Part shown: piece after piece, positions 17,023 to 26,367 of the stretch
Numbering within the stretch: position 1 is the stretch's first letter
Layout: every line of letters starts with the position of its first letter
Assembly (NCBI RefSeq): GCF_900609045.1
Contig: NZ_UXAV01000042.1
Coordinates: forward strand, 124,001-188,000
Length of the DNA stretch: 64,000 nucleotides
Origin: Filibacter tadaridae
GTDB taxonomy: Bacteria; Bacillota; Bacilli; Bacillales_A; Planococcaceae
Direction of reading: 5' to 3'
Made by a program: the position numbers and the translations under genes
Notes under the pieces: model-generated
Seen by the model: the letters and a program-made list of their open reading frames with translations, nothing else
Databases searched by the model: none
Told to the model about the DNA's origin: nothing

Positions 17023-17736
17023 CTATTCCCGTTCCTCCAACCAGTTATAAAAGGGTACGCGCTTTACAGCATTGGATTTTGTTTGCTTTTGTACAGCGCG
17101 TCCACCAATCGTTCTAAACGACTTTGTTTGACGCTCTACGTCTTTCAATGTCTTAACATTTTTCTTTTTCCATTCGAAAAGGATGCGATCTATATACCGA
17201 AGGCTCAGTTTTTGGGCAATGACCGCTTCTTTTAATGCCGCCCGGATGACTTCCACAGAATGTTCATCATCATCAAGCCACATCGAAATAGATTCACATT
17301 CCATAGGCGATAAAAAACGTCCGAATTCTTGTTCAAACAATTTGAATAGTTCACCTTCGGAAATTTTTTTCCCATCTTCCTCTTCCTTAATTTCAGCCAC
17401 AGTAATTATATCCGTTATTCTATTCCATAGCGGTTGTAAAGAGAATTTTTCATGGAGTATACCGCTAGTGTCTTCACTCTGAACTATTTTAAGAAAACCA
17501 TGTTGCATGAGTCGCTGCAACACTTCTGATACCTCGTTTACATTTAGATTCATACGACTTGAAAATTCAGCGGGTGTAGGAAAAGCATTACCAGACGAAT
17601 TAAATGCGCTCATATGCATAATTAGCATGGCATCTACATCTTCAATGCCAAGACGTTTATAATTGATAAAAAAGAGCTGGGAAATGTTTACGTTTCCCTG
17701 CTCAATCCAAATTCGGAGCCGATCTTCGTGTTGCAT
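17023..17736 (-). CDS. dnaD: Replication initiation protein DnaD
   Basis: Primosome protein of 237 residues that acts with DnaA, DnaB and DnaI to load the replicative helicase. The N-terminal winged-helix domain contains FPTPAEFSSRMNLNVNEVSEVLQRLMQHGFL. The C-terminal DnaD domain includes EFGRFLSPMECESISMWLDD and the conserved end YIDRILFEWKKKNVKT. The frame extends upstream to 17829 across the asnS end. AAGGAG lies 7 bases before the ATG at 17736, and that length matches B. subtilis DnaD, so the later start is used. asnS lies 20 bp upstream. Confidence 0.95.
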   Translation of the reverse strand: MQHEDRLRIWIEQGNVNISQLFFINYKRLGIEDVDAMLIMHMSAFNSSGNAFPTPAEFSSRMNLNVNEVSEVLQRLMQHGFLKIVQSEDTSGILHEKFSLQPLWNRITDIITVAEIKEEEDGKKISEGELFKLFEQEFGRFLSPMECESISMWLDDDEHSVEVIRAALKEAVIAQKLSLRYIDRILFEWKKKNVKTLKDVERQTKSFRTIGGRAVQKQTKSNAVKRVPFYNWLEERE

Positions 17737-17756
17737 GTCCGAACTCCTTTCTATTA

Positions 17757-19052
17757 TTAAGGATATAATCTGTTCAACAAACGAGGGAATGGAATAGTTT
17801 CGCGCACATGTTCTACTCCAGAAATCCAAGCCACTGTACGTTCAAGACCTAAACCAAATCCAGAATGCGGAACAGCCCCATATTTACTTAAGTCTAAATA
17901 CCATTCATATGCAGCTTCGTCCAGTCCATGTTCTTTAATGCGTTGTTTCATTAATTCGTAATCATGGACACGTTCAGAGCCACCAATGATTTCTCCGTAT
18001 CCTTCTGGTGCTATCAAATCTGCACATAGGACGACATCGTCACGGTCTGGATGTGGTTGCATATAGAACGGCTTAATGCCTATTGGATAATGCGTAATGA
18101 ATACTGGCATGTCATAACTTTCTGCAATAGCAGTTTCGTGTGGAGAACCAAAATCTTCGCCCCATTTTATATCATCGAATCCATTGTCATTTAAGAATTT
18201 AATGGCCTCATCATACGTGATACGTGGGAATGGTGCTTGAATTTTTTCGAGTTTCGACACATCTCGATCAAGTCTTTCAAGTTCCAATTTACAATTTTGC
18301 AAAACAGATTGTACGACATGTGTTACATACTGTTCTTGAACTTCCAAACTTTCAGCATGTTCTACAAATGACATTTCTGGTTCAATCATCCAAAACTCAA
18401 TAAGATGACGACGTGTTTTTGATTTTTCTGCACGGAATGTCGGACCGAATGAAAATACTTTTCCAAGCGCCATTGCGGCTGCTTCCATATAAAGTTGGCC
18501 GGATTGTGAAAGATAAGCATCTTCTTCAAAATACTTCGTTTGAAACAGTTCTGATGTTCCTTCAGGTGAAGACCCGGTTAGAATTGGAGGGTCTACTTTG
18601 ACAAAACCATTCATATGGAAAAATTCATAAGTCGCGCGAATGATTTCATCCCGAATTTTCATGACCGCGTGTTGTTTACGTGAACGAAGCCATAAATGAC
18701 GGTGATCCATCAAGAATTCGGTTCCGTGTTCTTTTGGTGTAATTGGATAATCGACTGCTTCGTGAATGATTTCAATTTCTTTTACTTGTAGCTCATATCC
18801 GAAAGTTGAACGCTCATCAACGGTAACTTCAGCTGTAATGTAAAGAGAGCTTTCCTGTGTAATTGATTTTGCTTTCGCAAAAATTTCTTCACCTACTACC
18901 TCTTTTACAACAACCGCTTGAACAAATCCTGAACCATCACGGAGTTGCAAGAATGCAATTTTACCACTTGATCGTTTATTGGAAAGCCAAGCTCCAATTC
19001 GGACAGTTTCGCCTGAATGATCTGGCATTTCATGTATCATAATTGTTTTCAT
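17757..19052 (-). CDS. asnS: Asparaginyl-tRNA synthetase
   Basis: Class IIb aminoacyl-tRNA synthetase of 431 residues that charges tRNA-Asn. The N-terminal OB fold ([24 protein letters not shown]) recognises the anticodon. The catalytic core contains motif 2 ([22 protein letters not shown]) and motif 3 ([13 protein letters not shown]). A TTG at 19064 is in frame, but GGAGG directly before the ATG at 19052 fixes the start. It is followed by dnaD and nth and preceded by a 150-bp gap that holds a dispersed repeat. No T-box motif is visible upstream. Confidence 0.97.
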   Translation of the reverse strand: MKTIMIHEMPDHSGETVRIGAWLSNKRSSGKIAFLQLRDGSGFVQAVVVKEVVGEEIFAKAKSITQESSLYITAEVTVDERSTFGYELQVKEIEIIHEAVDYPITPKEHGTEFLMDHRHLWLRSRKQHAVMKIRDEIIRATYEFFHMNGFVKVDPPILTGSSPEGTSELFQTKYFEEDAYLSQSGQLYMEAAAMALGKVFSFGPTFRAEKSKTRRHLIEFWMIEPEMSFVEHAESLEVQEQYVTHVVQSVLQNCKLELERLDRDVSKLEKIQAPFPRITYDEAIKFLNDNGFDDIKWGEDFGSPHETAIAESYDMPVFITHYPIGIKPFYMQPHPDRDDVVLCADLIAPEGYGEIIGGSERVHDYELMKQRIKEHGLDEAAYEWYLDLSKYGAVPHSGFGLGLERTVAWISGVEHVRETIPFPRLLNRLYP

Positions 19053-19090
19053 AGTATCCTCCAAATTTTGATTTCATCTTTTTACTAGAT

Positions 19091-19181
19091 ATGCTGACAT
19101 AAAGAATCCTTTTAACACCGCACGGCGTTTGGGGATGCCTCCCGCGGAGATTATATAGAATCATTTGTTCAACTTATATAG
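19091..19181 (+). repeat. Dispersed ~91-bp intergenic repeat, copy 1
   Basis: Begins ATGCTGACATAAAGAATCC and runs to the CAACTTATATAG region. It aligns almost without gaps (one 1-bp indel) to 23833-23923, sharing GACATAAAGAATCCT, TTGGGGATGCCT and ATAGAATCATTT. It lies between aspB and asnS. It codes for nothing recognisable. Confidence 0.75.
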
Positions 19182-19202
19182 GTTCGTTTTTTTATTGTCT
19201 TG

Positions 19203-20396
19203 CTATATACGCCATTTTTCTTTTACGAAGGAGTGGATGCGGCGGATTGCTTCTTCGATTAATTCAATAGATGTCGCGTACGACAATCTTATAGTGTTTG
19301 GTGAGCCGAATCCGGAGCCTGGAATGACTGCAACGTTTGCTTTTGTTAATAGTGCTTCGGCGAAATCGTCGACATTTGCAAAACCTGTTTTCTCCATTGC
19401 TTCTGTCACTTCGGGAAGCAAGTAGAATGCACCTTGAGGTTTAATGACCTTAAATCCAGGTATTGCAGCCAACTGTGGATATACGCGGTCCAAACGTGAT
19501 TCGAAATCTTTTCGCATTGTCTCAACAGCGTCTTGCGGCCCATTATATGCCTCAATTGCGGCATATTGAGATGTAGTTGTTGGATTTGATGTGGAATGAC
19601 TTGCAAGGTTGGTCATTGCGCCAACCACTGTTGCATCACCTGCAATATAGCCGATACGCCATCCGGTCATCGAATGGGATTTAGAGACACCATTGATAAT
19701 GAGTGTACGTTTTTTCGCATCCTCTGAAAGTTGCGCAATAGAAACGTGCTTTTCATCACCATATATAAGCTTCTCGTATATTTCATCCGAAATAATCCAC
19801 AGATCTTTCTCTTTACAAACGTTGGCAATCTGATTCAATTCATCTTCCGAATAAATCATACCAGTCGGATTACCGGGGGAGTTAATGATAATTGCCTTAG
19901 TTTTCTCTGTTACTGCATCATGTATCTGCTCGGCAGTCACTTTAAAATGTGCTTCAGGCTTTCCTTCAATATGTACAGGAACGCCTCCCGCCAGTTTCAC
20001 TTGTTCAGGATAACTCACCCAGTAGGGAGAAGGAATAATTACTTCATCACCGGGATTAATCATTACTTGAAATAATGTATACAGGACGTGTTTTGCCCCA
20101 ATTCCAATCATGATCTCGTTGCGTAAATAATGTAATCCTTGGTCATTTTCCAGCTTTGCAATCACTGCGTCCTTCAGTGTAGGCAATCCACCTGATGGCG
20201 TATACTTCGTCTTGCCTTCTTTCATGGATGTATAGGCCGCCTCGATAATATTGTCAGGTGTATTATAGTCCGGCTCACCTGCACCAAGTCCGATAACGTC
20301 TATACCTGAAGCCTTCATTTCCTTCGCTTTCGCTGTAATCGCTAGCGTTGTCGATGGTGAGAGTGTGTTCACTCTGGATGCTAATTGTCTTGTCAA
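19203..20396 (-). CDS. aspB: Aspartate aminotransferase (class I, PLP)
   Basis: A 397-residue pyridoxal-phosphate enzyme interconverting aspartate/2-oxoglutarate and oxaloacetate/glutamate. INSPGNPTG and ISDEIYE hold PLP-contacting residues, the PLP lysine is in NGVSKSHSMTGWRIGY, and the C-terminal Arg that grips the substrate carboxylate is in NTIRLSYATS. The frame is open to 20438. A TTG at 20396, 8 bases after AAGGGGAG, gives the family length and an N-terminus (LTRQLASRVNTLSPS) like that of B. subtilis AspB. ypmB lies 14 bp upstream in the same operon. Confidence 0.94.
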   Translation of the reverse strand: MTRQLASRVNTLSPSTTLAITAKAKEMKASGIDVIGLGAGEPDYNTPDNIIEAAYTSMKEGKTKYTPSGGLPTLKDAVIAKLENDQGLHYLRNEIMIGIGAKHVLYTLFQVMINPGDEVIIPSPYWVSYPEQVKLAGGVPVHIEGKPEAHFKVTAEQIHDAVTEKTKAIIINSPGNPTGMIYSEDELNQIANVCKEKDLWIISDEIYEKLIYGDEKHVSIAQLSEDAKKRTLIINGVSKSHSMTGWRIGYIAGDATVVGAMTNLASHSTSNPTTTSQYAAIEAYNGPQDAVETMRKDFESRLDRVYPQLAAIPGFKVIKPQGAFYLLPEVTEAMEKTGFANVDDFAEALLTKANVAVIPGSGFGSPNTIRLSYATSIELIEEAIRRIHSFVKEKWRI

Positions 20397-20410
20397 CTGA
20401 ATCGCTCCCC

Positions 20411-20893
20411 TTATAGATTCAAAATTCGTTTCCACCACTGTCCACCTTCAAAAAGAACATAGACGTAATTCAACTTACCCTTTTCATTATTGAACGCGAC
20501 TTCCCAAACGGGTCCGTCTTCTTCCATTCCAAGCGTTACATGAAGTAAGTCATGAACAGCTATCTCCTGTTTAACAATAGTAACTGCTTCATCTGCTTTA
20601 ATTCCATTTTTGAGCTTCACTTCTTTAAAATCACTTTTTTGATTTTCATCGACAAAAACAGCTTTTGCTACTCCCTTTTCATCCAATCCGAATACAGTCA
20701 CAGATGACACTTTACCATTGTAAGGCTGTGCTGTGTTAACGGAGACAAGCTGTCCTGATTGAATAACGGCCTCAATTGCCTTTTCTTTTGCGTTGGAAAC
20801 GGGTTTGTCTGCACTGTATAAAACGATGATGGTGATGACCGAAGTTAAAGAAACTAGAAAAACAACGATAAATTTAACCCAATTTAACACCAT
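20411..20893 (-). CDS. ypmB: YpmB family membrane-anchored protein (DUF5590)
   Basis: A 160-residue protein with one N-terminal membrane helix (about residues 4-26) and an extracytoplasmic domain of PepSY-like alpha/beta pattern (IKADEAVTIVKQEI, GKLNYVYVLFEGGQW). It precedes aspB as ypmB does in B. subtilis. The function is unknown. The neighbouring ypmA of B. subtilis is absent: only 58 bp separate ypmB from dinG. Confidence 0.8.
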   Translation of the reverse strand: MVLNWVKFIVVFLVSLTSVITIIVLYSADKPVSNAKEKAIEAVIQSGQLVSVNTAQPYNGKVSSVTVFGLDEKGVAKAVFVDENQKSDFKEVKLKNGIKADEAVTIVKQEIAVHDLLHVTLGMEEDGPVWEVAFNNEKGKLNYVYVLFEGGQWWKRILNL

Positions 20894-20951
20894 GAATCAC
20901 ACACAGTACACTGTCTAACTAATTTTCGCTGATACATCCTTATACCTGCCT

Positions 20952-23741
20952 TTACAGTAACTCGTGTCTATTATAGCAATTTTCGAGTTCATTCACCATA
21001 TGTTCGAGCGAGACTTTTTTTATAGGTACATTCGGTAGAGATTCAAGAAATGAGCTACCATATGATTTTGTTTCAATCCGTCTATCCAATATGATGAAAA
21101 AACCTTTATCCGCTGAAGAGCGAATGAGCCTTCCAAATCCTTGTCGTAGACGCATGACAGCTTCAGGTAATGCATATTCCGTAAAAGGATTCACACCTTT
21201 TCCAGTCATTTTAGCGGCTTTTGCTTTGAACACAGGTTCTTCGGGGGATGAGAATGGTAATCTCACGACGATAACAGTTGTAAGTGTTTCGCCAGGTACA
21301 TCCACCCCTTCCCAGAAACTGTTTGTTCCAAATAGAACTGCATTATTGAATTGTCGGAAGGACTTCAACAGTTTGATGCGGCTACCAGAGCTAATTCCTT
21401 GTGCGAAAAGTGCATATTCCTCTAATTGCTCACTTTCAACAATTAGGTCATATGTTTTTCTAAGCATATCTTGGGAGGTAAATAAAACGAACATCCGCCC
21501 TCCCGTTGCCATTGCAGCCTGAATGACTGCATGTGCGACTGCTTCAATATAATCCGATTGCGGAACTTGTTGGATATCAGGCATGTTTTCAACTATAAAT
21601 ATTTCTGCACCTGAGTAAAAATGTGCAGGTGCATGGAACGTTAATAGTGGAACTGATTCATCAATTCCAAGCATTTGAGGTATGAATCGCTCATTATTTG
21701 GAATCGAAAGCGTTCCAGAAGTCCAAATAATACCCGTCTGTTCTTCTTTTAGTCGATCAATAAATTTGCGGATAGCGATAGAAGCGTCCAAAGGGTATTT
21801 AATAACGGTGAGGCTCCCTGGAATACTGCGTTTATCTCTTTCAATCCAAACAGTGAAGTCCTCTTTGTTATCATCGAGGAAAAGTTCCACCCATTCCCCA
21901 GCTTTTATTTTAATTTCTTTAACCCAGAAAGCCCATTCCGAAAGAAGCGCTTGTTCCTTTAATGTCATATTGCTTAAGTGAACTGTAGTTCCCATTGTAA
22001 CAATTTCAGCTTTATCGATATAATCGAACATTGCTGTTGCTACATCGGCAAAGTAATTGCGTTCATAATTCAATTCTGAAAGAGGGAAGACAGATCGATT
22101 CCCCTGCTGTTTAGTACCTATTTTCGGATGAAATGATGTCAGTTGATTGATTGACCAATCGAATAATTCCACAAATTTTGTATAGGCAGCTATCAGTCTG
22201 TCACGGTCATACACTGTAGACGTACCAAGGCGGTTTGCAATCGCAAAAATTTGCTGGAGTAATTGACCGTCTGCATCTGATCCTAGCTGCCCCATAACGT
22301 ATTTCCAATTTGTATAGGAAAATACGGTTTCATTCATTCGTGAGGCGGTTTGCACAAATTGATGAGCCTCATCGATAATAAGACCCGCCAACGATGTGAA
22401 AATCATTTTTTCCCGGTTCATATCGGAAAGTAGCATTGAATGGTTCGTAATAATCAAGTTCGAATTCTTGGATGTATCAAGTAACCGGTTATGATAATCC
22501 GCGATTTGTTCATCAGGAGCAAGCTTACTTGAGCGTTTTCGGATGCGCTCTATAAACAGTTGGCCACCACCCGAAACATTCAATTCATCTAAATCACCTG
22601 TTGTTGTCTGTGTTAGCCAGACAAGTACTTGCATGATAGTAAAGGATTCATCATAGGATTCATCCACAATACGAAGTAATTCTTCAAATTTACCTAGAGA
22701 AATATACCGATCTTTCCCTTTGATGACAGTAGCCGTTATTTCTTGACCAAGCATTACGCGCAATTTGGCAAGTTCTTCATCTATGATTTTATCTGCTAAA
22801 TGATTTGTATATGTACTAATGACAACTGGTTTGCCCTTAGTTGTCGAATGGATTGCGGCGGGTAATAAGTAGGCGATTGTCTTACCGATTCCAGTTGGTA
22901 CTTCTGCAACAGCTTCAGTTTTCGTAGTTAACGCCTCCCAAACCGTATCCATGAAGCCATACTGGGATTCTCTACGTTCAAAATCGGGGTACCCACGTTT
23001 GAGTACAGTTGTTTTTAAAGATTCACTAGACGGATAGGGCAAATGCATTCCCTGATTGCTAGTGACTGTACCGACCTGTTGATATGGAATGCCTCTGAAA
23101 GTCGAAAGACCCGATGCTACAGTTTTTTTTCGCTTCTCTTTAAGACATTCGTAGAACAGCATTGCTAAATCTGTCTTCAAACGAAATGATCTGCGGTGCA
23201 GTAAGTTAAGTGTATCTTCAGATAATGTATGCATTTTTCTCAAACACGCAAGAAAAAGGGCAGCTGTTGCTTCTGCATCATCGTCTGCACGGTGGGCTGC
23301 GTTTAGAGGTATTCCTAATTCTTCAGTAATATCTTGTAAACGATAACTAGCAGAAGTGGGAAACATTATTTTCGAAAATTCTACGGTATCAATTTTTTTG
23401 CCGGTCCACTTACTAATCCCGCACCTAGCAAATTCGCTTTGCAGAAACGGCAAATCGAAATCTGTATTATGTGCAATGAAAACAGTGTCCTCCAACAAGT
23501 TTGATACTTTGTCGGCGATTTCTTCAAAAAAAGGAGCATCCTTTACTTCTTCATCTGAAATAGACGTTAATTGGCGTATGAACGCAGGAATTCTTTGTCC
23601 AGGATTGACAAAGCGAACGTACTTTTCACCAATAAGACCGTTTTTTATAAATACAATCGCAATTTGGATGATCCGGTCACCTTTTACAGGTGAATGACCC
23701 GTCGTTTCCAAATCGACAACCGCATACGTTTTCGTATCCAT
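20952..23741 (-). CDS. dinG: DinG-family protein with N-terminal DnaQ-like 3'-5' exonuclease
   Basis: A 929-residue fusion. The N-terminal 170 residues are a DEDDh exonuclease (VDLETTG; IAHNTDFDLPFL; HRADDDAEAT). The rest is a DinG-like helicase fold with Walker A VPTGIGKTIAY, a DEAH box (IDEAHQF) and motif VI MRLRQGFGRLIRS. The segment between Walker A and DEAH lacks the four cysteines of iron-sulfur DinG, as reported for the Staphylococcus and Bacillus form, which acts as a nuclease rather than a helicase. Length equals B. subtilis DinG. It is the second DinG-type gene in the window. Confidence 0.93.
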   Translation of the reverse strand: MDTKTYAVVDLETTGHSPVKGDRIIQIAIVFIKNGLIGEKYVRFVNPGQRIPAFIRQLTSISDEEVKDAPFFEEIADKVSNLLEDTVFIAHNTDFDLPFLQSEFARCGISKWTGKKIDTVEFSKIMFPTSASYRLQDITEELGIPLNAAHRADDDAEATAALFLACLRKMHTLSEDTLNLLHRRSFRLKTDLAMLFYECLKEKRKKTVASGLSTFRGIPYQQVGTVTSNQGMHLPYPSSESLKTTVLKRGYPDFERRESQYGFMDTVWEALTTKTEAVAEVPTGIGKTIAYLLPAAIHSTTKGKPVVISTYTNHLADKIIDEELAKLRVMLGQEITATVIKGKDRYISLGKFEELLRIVDESYDESFTIMQVLVWLTQTTTGDLDELNVSGGGQLFIERIRKRSSKLAPDEQIADYHNRLLDTSKNSNLIITNHSMLLSDMNREKMIFTSLAGLIIDEAHQFVQTASRMNETVFSYTNWKYVMGQLGSDADGQLLQQIFAIANRLGTSTVYDRDRLIAAYTKFVELFDWSINQLTSFHPKIGTKQQGNRSVFPLSELNYERNYFADVATAMFDYIDKAEIVTMGTTVHLSNMTLKEQALLSEWAFWVKEIKIKAGEWVELFLDDNKEDFTVWIERDKRSIPGSLTVIKYPLDASIAIRKFIDRLKEEQTGIIWTSGTLSIPNNERFIPQMLGIDESVPLLTFHAPAHFYSGAEIFIVENMPDIQQVPQSDYIEAVAHAVIQAAMATGGRMFVLFTSQDMLRKTYDLIVESEQLEEYALFAQGISSGSRIKLLKSFRQFNNAVLFGTNSFWEGVDVPGETLTTVIVVRLPFSSPEEPVFKAKAAKMTGKGVNPFTEYALPEAVMRLRQGFGRLIRSSADKGFFIILDRRIETKSYGSSFLESLPNVPIKKVSLEHMVNELENCYNRHELL
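20970..20978 (-). promoter_or_regulatory. Extended -10 promoter for ypmB-aspB inside the dinG end
   Basis: Minus-strand TGCTATAAT is a perfect extended -10 lying within the last ten codons of dinG. It would start a transcript about 70 bases before ypmB. No clear -35. Confidence 0.4.
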
Positions 23742-23777
23742 ATAATCATCAACTTCCTGTTTAACATGCTATTACAA

Positions 23778-23786
23778 ATTGTATCA
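23778..23786 (-). promoter_or_regulatory. Extended -10 promoter of dinG
   Basis: Minus-strand TGATACAAT fits TG-n-TACAAT, about 36 bp before the dinG start. The same box precedes cmk. Confidence 0.45.
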
Positions 23787-23832
23787 CATTCTGTCTTATG
23801 GAGGCATGAATTGCTTATAACATTATATATGT

Positions 23833-23923
23833 ATGTTGACATAAAGAATCCTCTCAACAACGCTCGGCGCTTGGGGATGCCTTTCACTGGAGGTTACATA
23901 GAATCATTTTTCCAACATAAATA
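23833..23923 (+). repeat. Dispersed ~91-bp intergenic repeat, copy 2
   Basis: Same orientation as the copy at 19091-19181 and clearly similar along its length by eye. The ends carry a short inverted repeat (TATGTTG at the left, CAACATA at the right). It sits in the 303-bp gap between dinG and the panD terminator; apart from these and the dinG promoter I see nothing else in that gap. Confidence 0.75.
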
Positions 23924-23989
23924 GTACGAACAAATGATTATAACATTGAATTCCGTGTCAGTAACTGCACTGGGTGTGAAAACCGAACT

Positions 23990-24037
23990 GAAAAGGCTCA
24001 TCTGAAATGGAGTTAACCAGTCCCAGATAAGCCTTTG
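23990..24037 (-). terminator. Terminator of panBCD
   Basis: AAAGGCTTATCTG pairs with CAGATGAGCCTTT (minus strand) and is followed by TTC; it lies 8 bases after the panD stop. Confidence 0.75.
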
Positions 24038-24044
24038 CAAAAAA

Positions 24045-24425
24045 TTATAACGTCATTCCCTGTTTTTCGTGAATCATTTCTTTTATGCTGTTTTTTTCAT
24101 CCATAATCAGAACTGTTGGCTCATGTGTCGCTACTTCCTCGTTAGTCATGTATGCATATGACATAATGATAACAATATCACCCCGTTGAACGAGACGTGC
24201 CGCCGCACCATTCACACAAATGACGCCACTTCCACGTTCTCCAGCGATAATGTACGTTTCAAAACGTGCCCCATTATTATTATTAACGATATGAACTTTC
24301 TCATTGGCTAGCATTCCAGCAGCATCAAGAATATCACTATCAATTGTTATACTTCCAACATAACTTAAATCGGCTTCTGTGACCGTTGCACGGTGTATTT
24401 TACTGTTCATCATCATTCTGAACAT
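24045..24425 (-). CDS. panD: Aspartate 1-decarboxylase (pyruvoyl)
   Basis: A 126-residue proenzyme that makes beta-alanine from aspartate for pantothenate. The self-cleavage site is the Gly-Ser in YVGSITID (about residue 24), where Ser becomes the pyruvoyl group. [13 protein letters not shown] and the [14 protein letters not shown] loop match the family. The start is the ATG at 24425 (MFRMMMNSK), 8 bases after AAAGGATG. The longer frame adds only MIL. Last gene of panB-panC-panD, 16 bp after panC. Confidence 0.96.
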   Translation of the reverse strand: MFRMMMNSKIHRATVTEADLSYVGSITIDSDILDAAGMLANEKVHIVNNNNGARFETYIIAGERGSGVICVNGAAARLVQRGDIVIIMSYAYMTNEEVATHEPTVLIMDEKNSIKEMIHEKQGMTL

Positions 24426-24441
24426 AAGAATCATCCTTTGT

Positions 24442-25299
24442 TTACATAATAATATTATCTATTAATCTAACCTTTTCAAATTTCACCGCACAGGCCAAAA
24501 TGACCTCCGCTTGATCGTAAATTTCATCCGTCAATGACGGATAAGCCAGCAACGAGACGTAATCGATGACTCCTGTAGAGTTCTGTGAGATGTAATCGGC
24601 TACAAACCTCTTAATTTCTTTTATAGAATGTCCTTCTTTAAAAAGCTGGGCACCTCTTTTCAAGGCCTGTTGGATGACAGGTGCTTGTGCTCGTTCAGTT
24701 GGAGTCAAGTTAACATTTCGAGAACTTTTTGCAAGTCCATCCTCTTCACGGATAATAGGAATCCGCACAATAACTGTCCTTAGATTGAAATCACGTACAA
24801 AGGTCTCAATTATTGCTAACTGTTGAGCATCTTTCATCCCAAAATAAGAACGGTCTGGGTCGACGATGTTGAAAAGTTTTAGTACAACTTTCAATACACC
24901 ATCAAAGTGCCCTGGCCGGGACGCACCACAAAGCATTGCAGCTTGCGGGCCCGGTAAGATACGAATGCCGCCATCTTGAGGGTACATCTCAGCTGTATTA
25001 GGAATGAATAGGATATCTACGCCCGCATTTGCCGCAAGATGCGTGTCCCGTTCTGTGTCACGCGGGTATGCTTCAAAATCTTCTTCTGGACCGAATTGCG
25101 CCGGATTCACAAAAATACTCATTACAACAAGATCATTTTGCAGTCTAGCGTGTTCCACAAGCGATAAATGACCTTCATGCAGAAAACCCATTGTTGGGAC
25201 AAATCCCACCGTGCGACCGTCTCGCTCATTTCGATTAAGAAGACCTTGCAATTCAATGATTGTATGGACAATCCTCATTACCTTTGTTTCAGTTTGCAC
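24442..25299 (-). CDS. panC: Pantothenate synthetase
   Basis: A 285-residue ATP-dependent ligase joining pantoate and beta-alanine. The nucleotidyl-transferase motif is [15 protein letters not shown] (HxGH-type), and KSSRN holds the KMSKS-like loop. FGMKDAQQ and [17 protein letters not shown] also match the family. GTG at 25299 follows GGAGGGG by 8 bases and overlaps the panB stop by 11 bp; an internal ATG (MRIVHT) seven codons later lacks its own site, so GTG is preferred. Confidence 0.95.
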   Translation of the reverse strand: MQTETKVMRIVHTIIELQGLLNRNERDGRTVGFVPTMGFLHEGHLSLVEHARLQNDLVVMSIFVNPAQFGPEEDFEAYPRDTERDTHLAANAGVDILFIPNTAEMYPQDGGIRILPGPQAAMLCGASRPGHFDGVLKVVLKLFNIVDPDRSYFGMKDAQQLAIIETFVRDFNLRTVIVRIPIIREEDGLAKSSRNVNLTPTERAQAPVIQQALKRGAQLFKEGHSIKEIKRFVADYISQNSTGVIDYVSLLAYPSLTDEIYDQAEVILACAVKFEKVRLIDNIIM

Positions 25300-26134
25300 T
25301 TTTTTCCCCTCCGTACAACGTGTTCAACTCTTCTTCTTTCATCGTAAAACGGTGATGCTCCGCAGGGAATGAGCCATCTTTCACAGACGCAACATAATCT
25401 GTTAGACCATTCCGGATAACCGCACCTGCATCAGCGTATACTTCCACAAATTTCGGCACATGATGGTTTCCGTATTTTACAGTATCATGAAAGACAAGAA
25501 CTTGGCCGTCTGTGCCGGCTCCCGCCCCAATACCGATAACCGGTACTGAAACAGCCGCCGTTACTTGTTCTGCAAGTTGGTAAGGGATACATTCAAGTAC
25601 AATCATGAAAGCACCCGCAGCTTCACAAGCTTTCGCATCTTCGATAAGTTTCTGTGCAGCGGCCGCAGTTTTCCCCTGCACTTTATAACCGCCAAGAACT
25701 GAAGCGGATTGTGGAAGGAGACCAAGATGCGCCACGACTGGTATCCCTGTTGAAGTGAGTAGTTGAATGCAGTCGATAACTTTCCCCGAACCTTCGACTT
25801 TCAAGGAATTGGCTCCTGTCTGTTGAATAATGCGAATCGCTTCTTTAAGTGTGCGGTCCTCAGAACCATGGTAGGATCCAAAAGGCATGTCAACAACAAC
25901 ATGTGTATCATTGGCCCCTCTTCTTACTGCTTTTCCGTGGTGGATCATGTCATCGACAGTTACAGCAACCGTTGATTCATAACCGAGTACGACCATACCG
26001 AGTGAATCTCCGACAAGAATGATGTCGATACCCGCTTCTTCTGCTAATTTTGCGGATGGATGATCATATGCCGTTAGCATGGCAATCTTTTTTCCTTCTC
26101 TTTTCATCTTTGTAAAATCAGAAGTACTGTTCAT
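25289..26134 (-). CDS. panB: Ketopantoate hydroxymethyltransferase
   Basis: A 281-residue TIM-barrel enzyme adding a hydroxymethyl group from methylene-tetrahydrofolate to ketoisovalerate. [13 protein letters not shown] and [10 protein letters not shown] bind metal and substrate, VEGSGKV and [15 protein letters not shown] follow, and the catalytic Glu is in [12 protein letters not shown]. The frame is open to 26266, but GAGAGGAG lies 7 bases before ATG 26134 and the length then matches the family. The extra upstream codons cross a terminator hairpin and are not part of PanB. Confidence 0.96.
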   Translation of the reverse strand: MNSTSDFTKMKREGKKIAMLTAYDHPSAKLAEEAGIDIILVGDSLGMVVLGYESTVAVTVDDMIHHGKAVRRGANDTHVVVDMPFGSYHGSEDRTLKEAIRIIQQTGANSLKVEGSGKVIDCIQLLTSTGIPVVAHLGLLPQSASVLGGYKVQGKTAAAAQKLIEDAKACEAAGAFMIVLECIPYQLAEQVTAAVSVPVIGIGAGAGTDGQVLVFHDTVKYGNHHVPKFVEVYADAGAVIRNGLTDYVASVKDGSFPAEHHRFTMKEEELNTLYGGEKSAN

Positions 26135-26217
26135 CTTTTCGCTCCTCTCGGGAGGGAAAACCAAAAATAAAAACCCTTCGTGTCCGAATTTGGACAGAAG
26201 GGTTGCGTCATCGTCAT
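26131..26217 (-). CDS. Putative 28-codon leader ORF of panB
   Basis: ATG at 26217 opens a 28-codon frame ending in TGA that overlaps the panB ATG (ATGA). GGAGG lies 10 bases upstream. The peptide is [15 protein letters not shown], then [13 protein letters not shown]. The FYFWF codons are the T-run of the terminator, so the aromatic residues may be incidental. A ribosome translating it would cover the hairpin and hand over to panB. No protein family recognised; could be chance. Confidence 0.35.
   Translation of the reverse strand: MTMTQPFCPNSDTKGFYFWFSLPRGAKR
26164..26204 (-). terminator. Terminator-like hairpin in the panB leader
   Basis: On the minus strand AACCCTTC-TGTCC pairs with GGACA-c-GAAGGGTT (13 pairs, one bulged C, six-base loop), followed by TTTATTTTT. 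It lies 30 bases before the panB ATG and 160 bases after birA. It is either the birA terminator or an attenuator for panBCD. Confidence 0.75.
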
Positions 26218-26367
26218 TTGATGGTTTCCTCCGTCCCTGTCTTTTTTTAAGATCAAGGCAGATCATGTAGCAGTATGCAATTGGTGTCGTTCTAAAATAG
26301 GTGCGATTCTAAATGGATATCGCCCTTCCCTGTTACTATATCAAATCCACAAATACTTGTATACTAA

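Noticed and set aside
19053..19202. T-box riboswitch ahead of asnS
   Set aside because: No AGGGTGG-type antiterminator motif on the minus strand. The conserved-looking DNA is the dispersed repeat instead.
26135..26266. A 44-residue N-terminal extension of PanB
   Set aside because: It would read through the terminator hairpin, has no family counterpart, and a well-spaced GAGAGGAG precedes the internal ATG.
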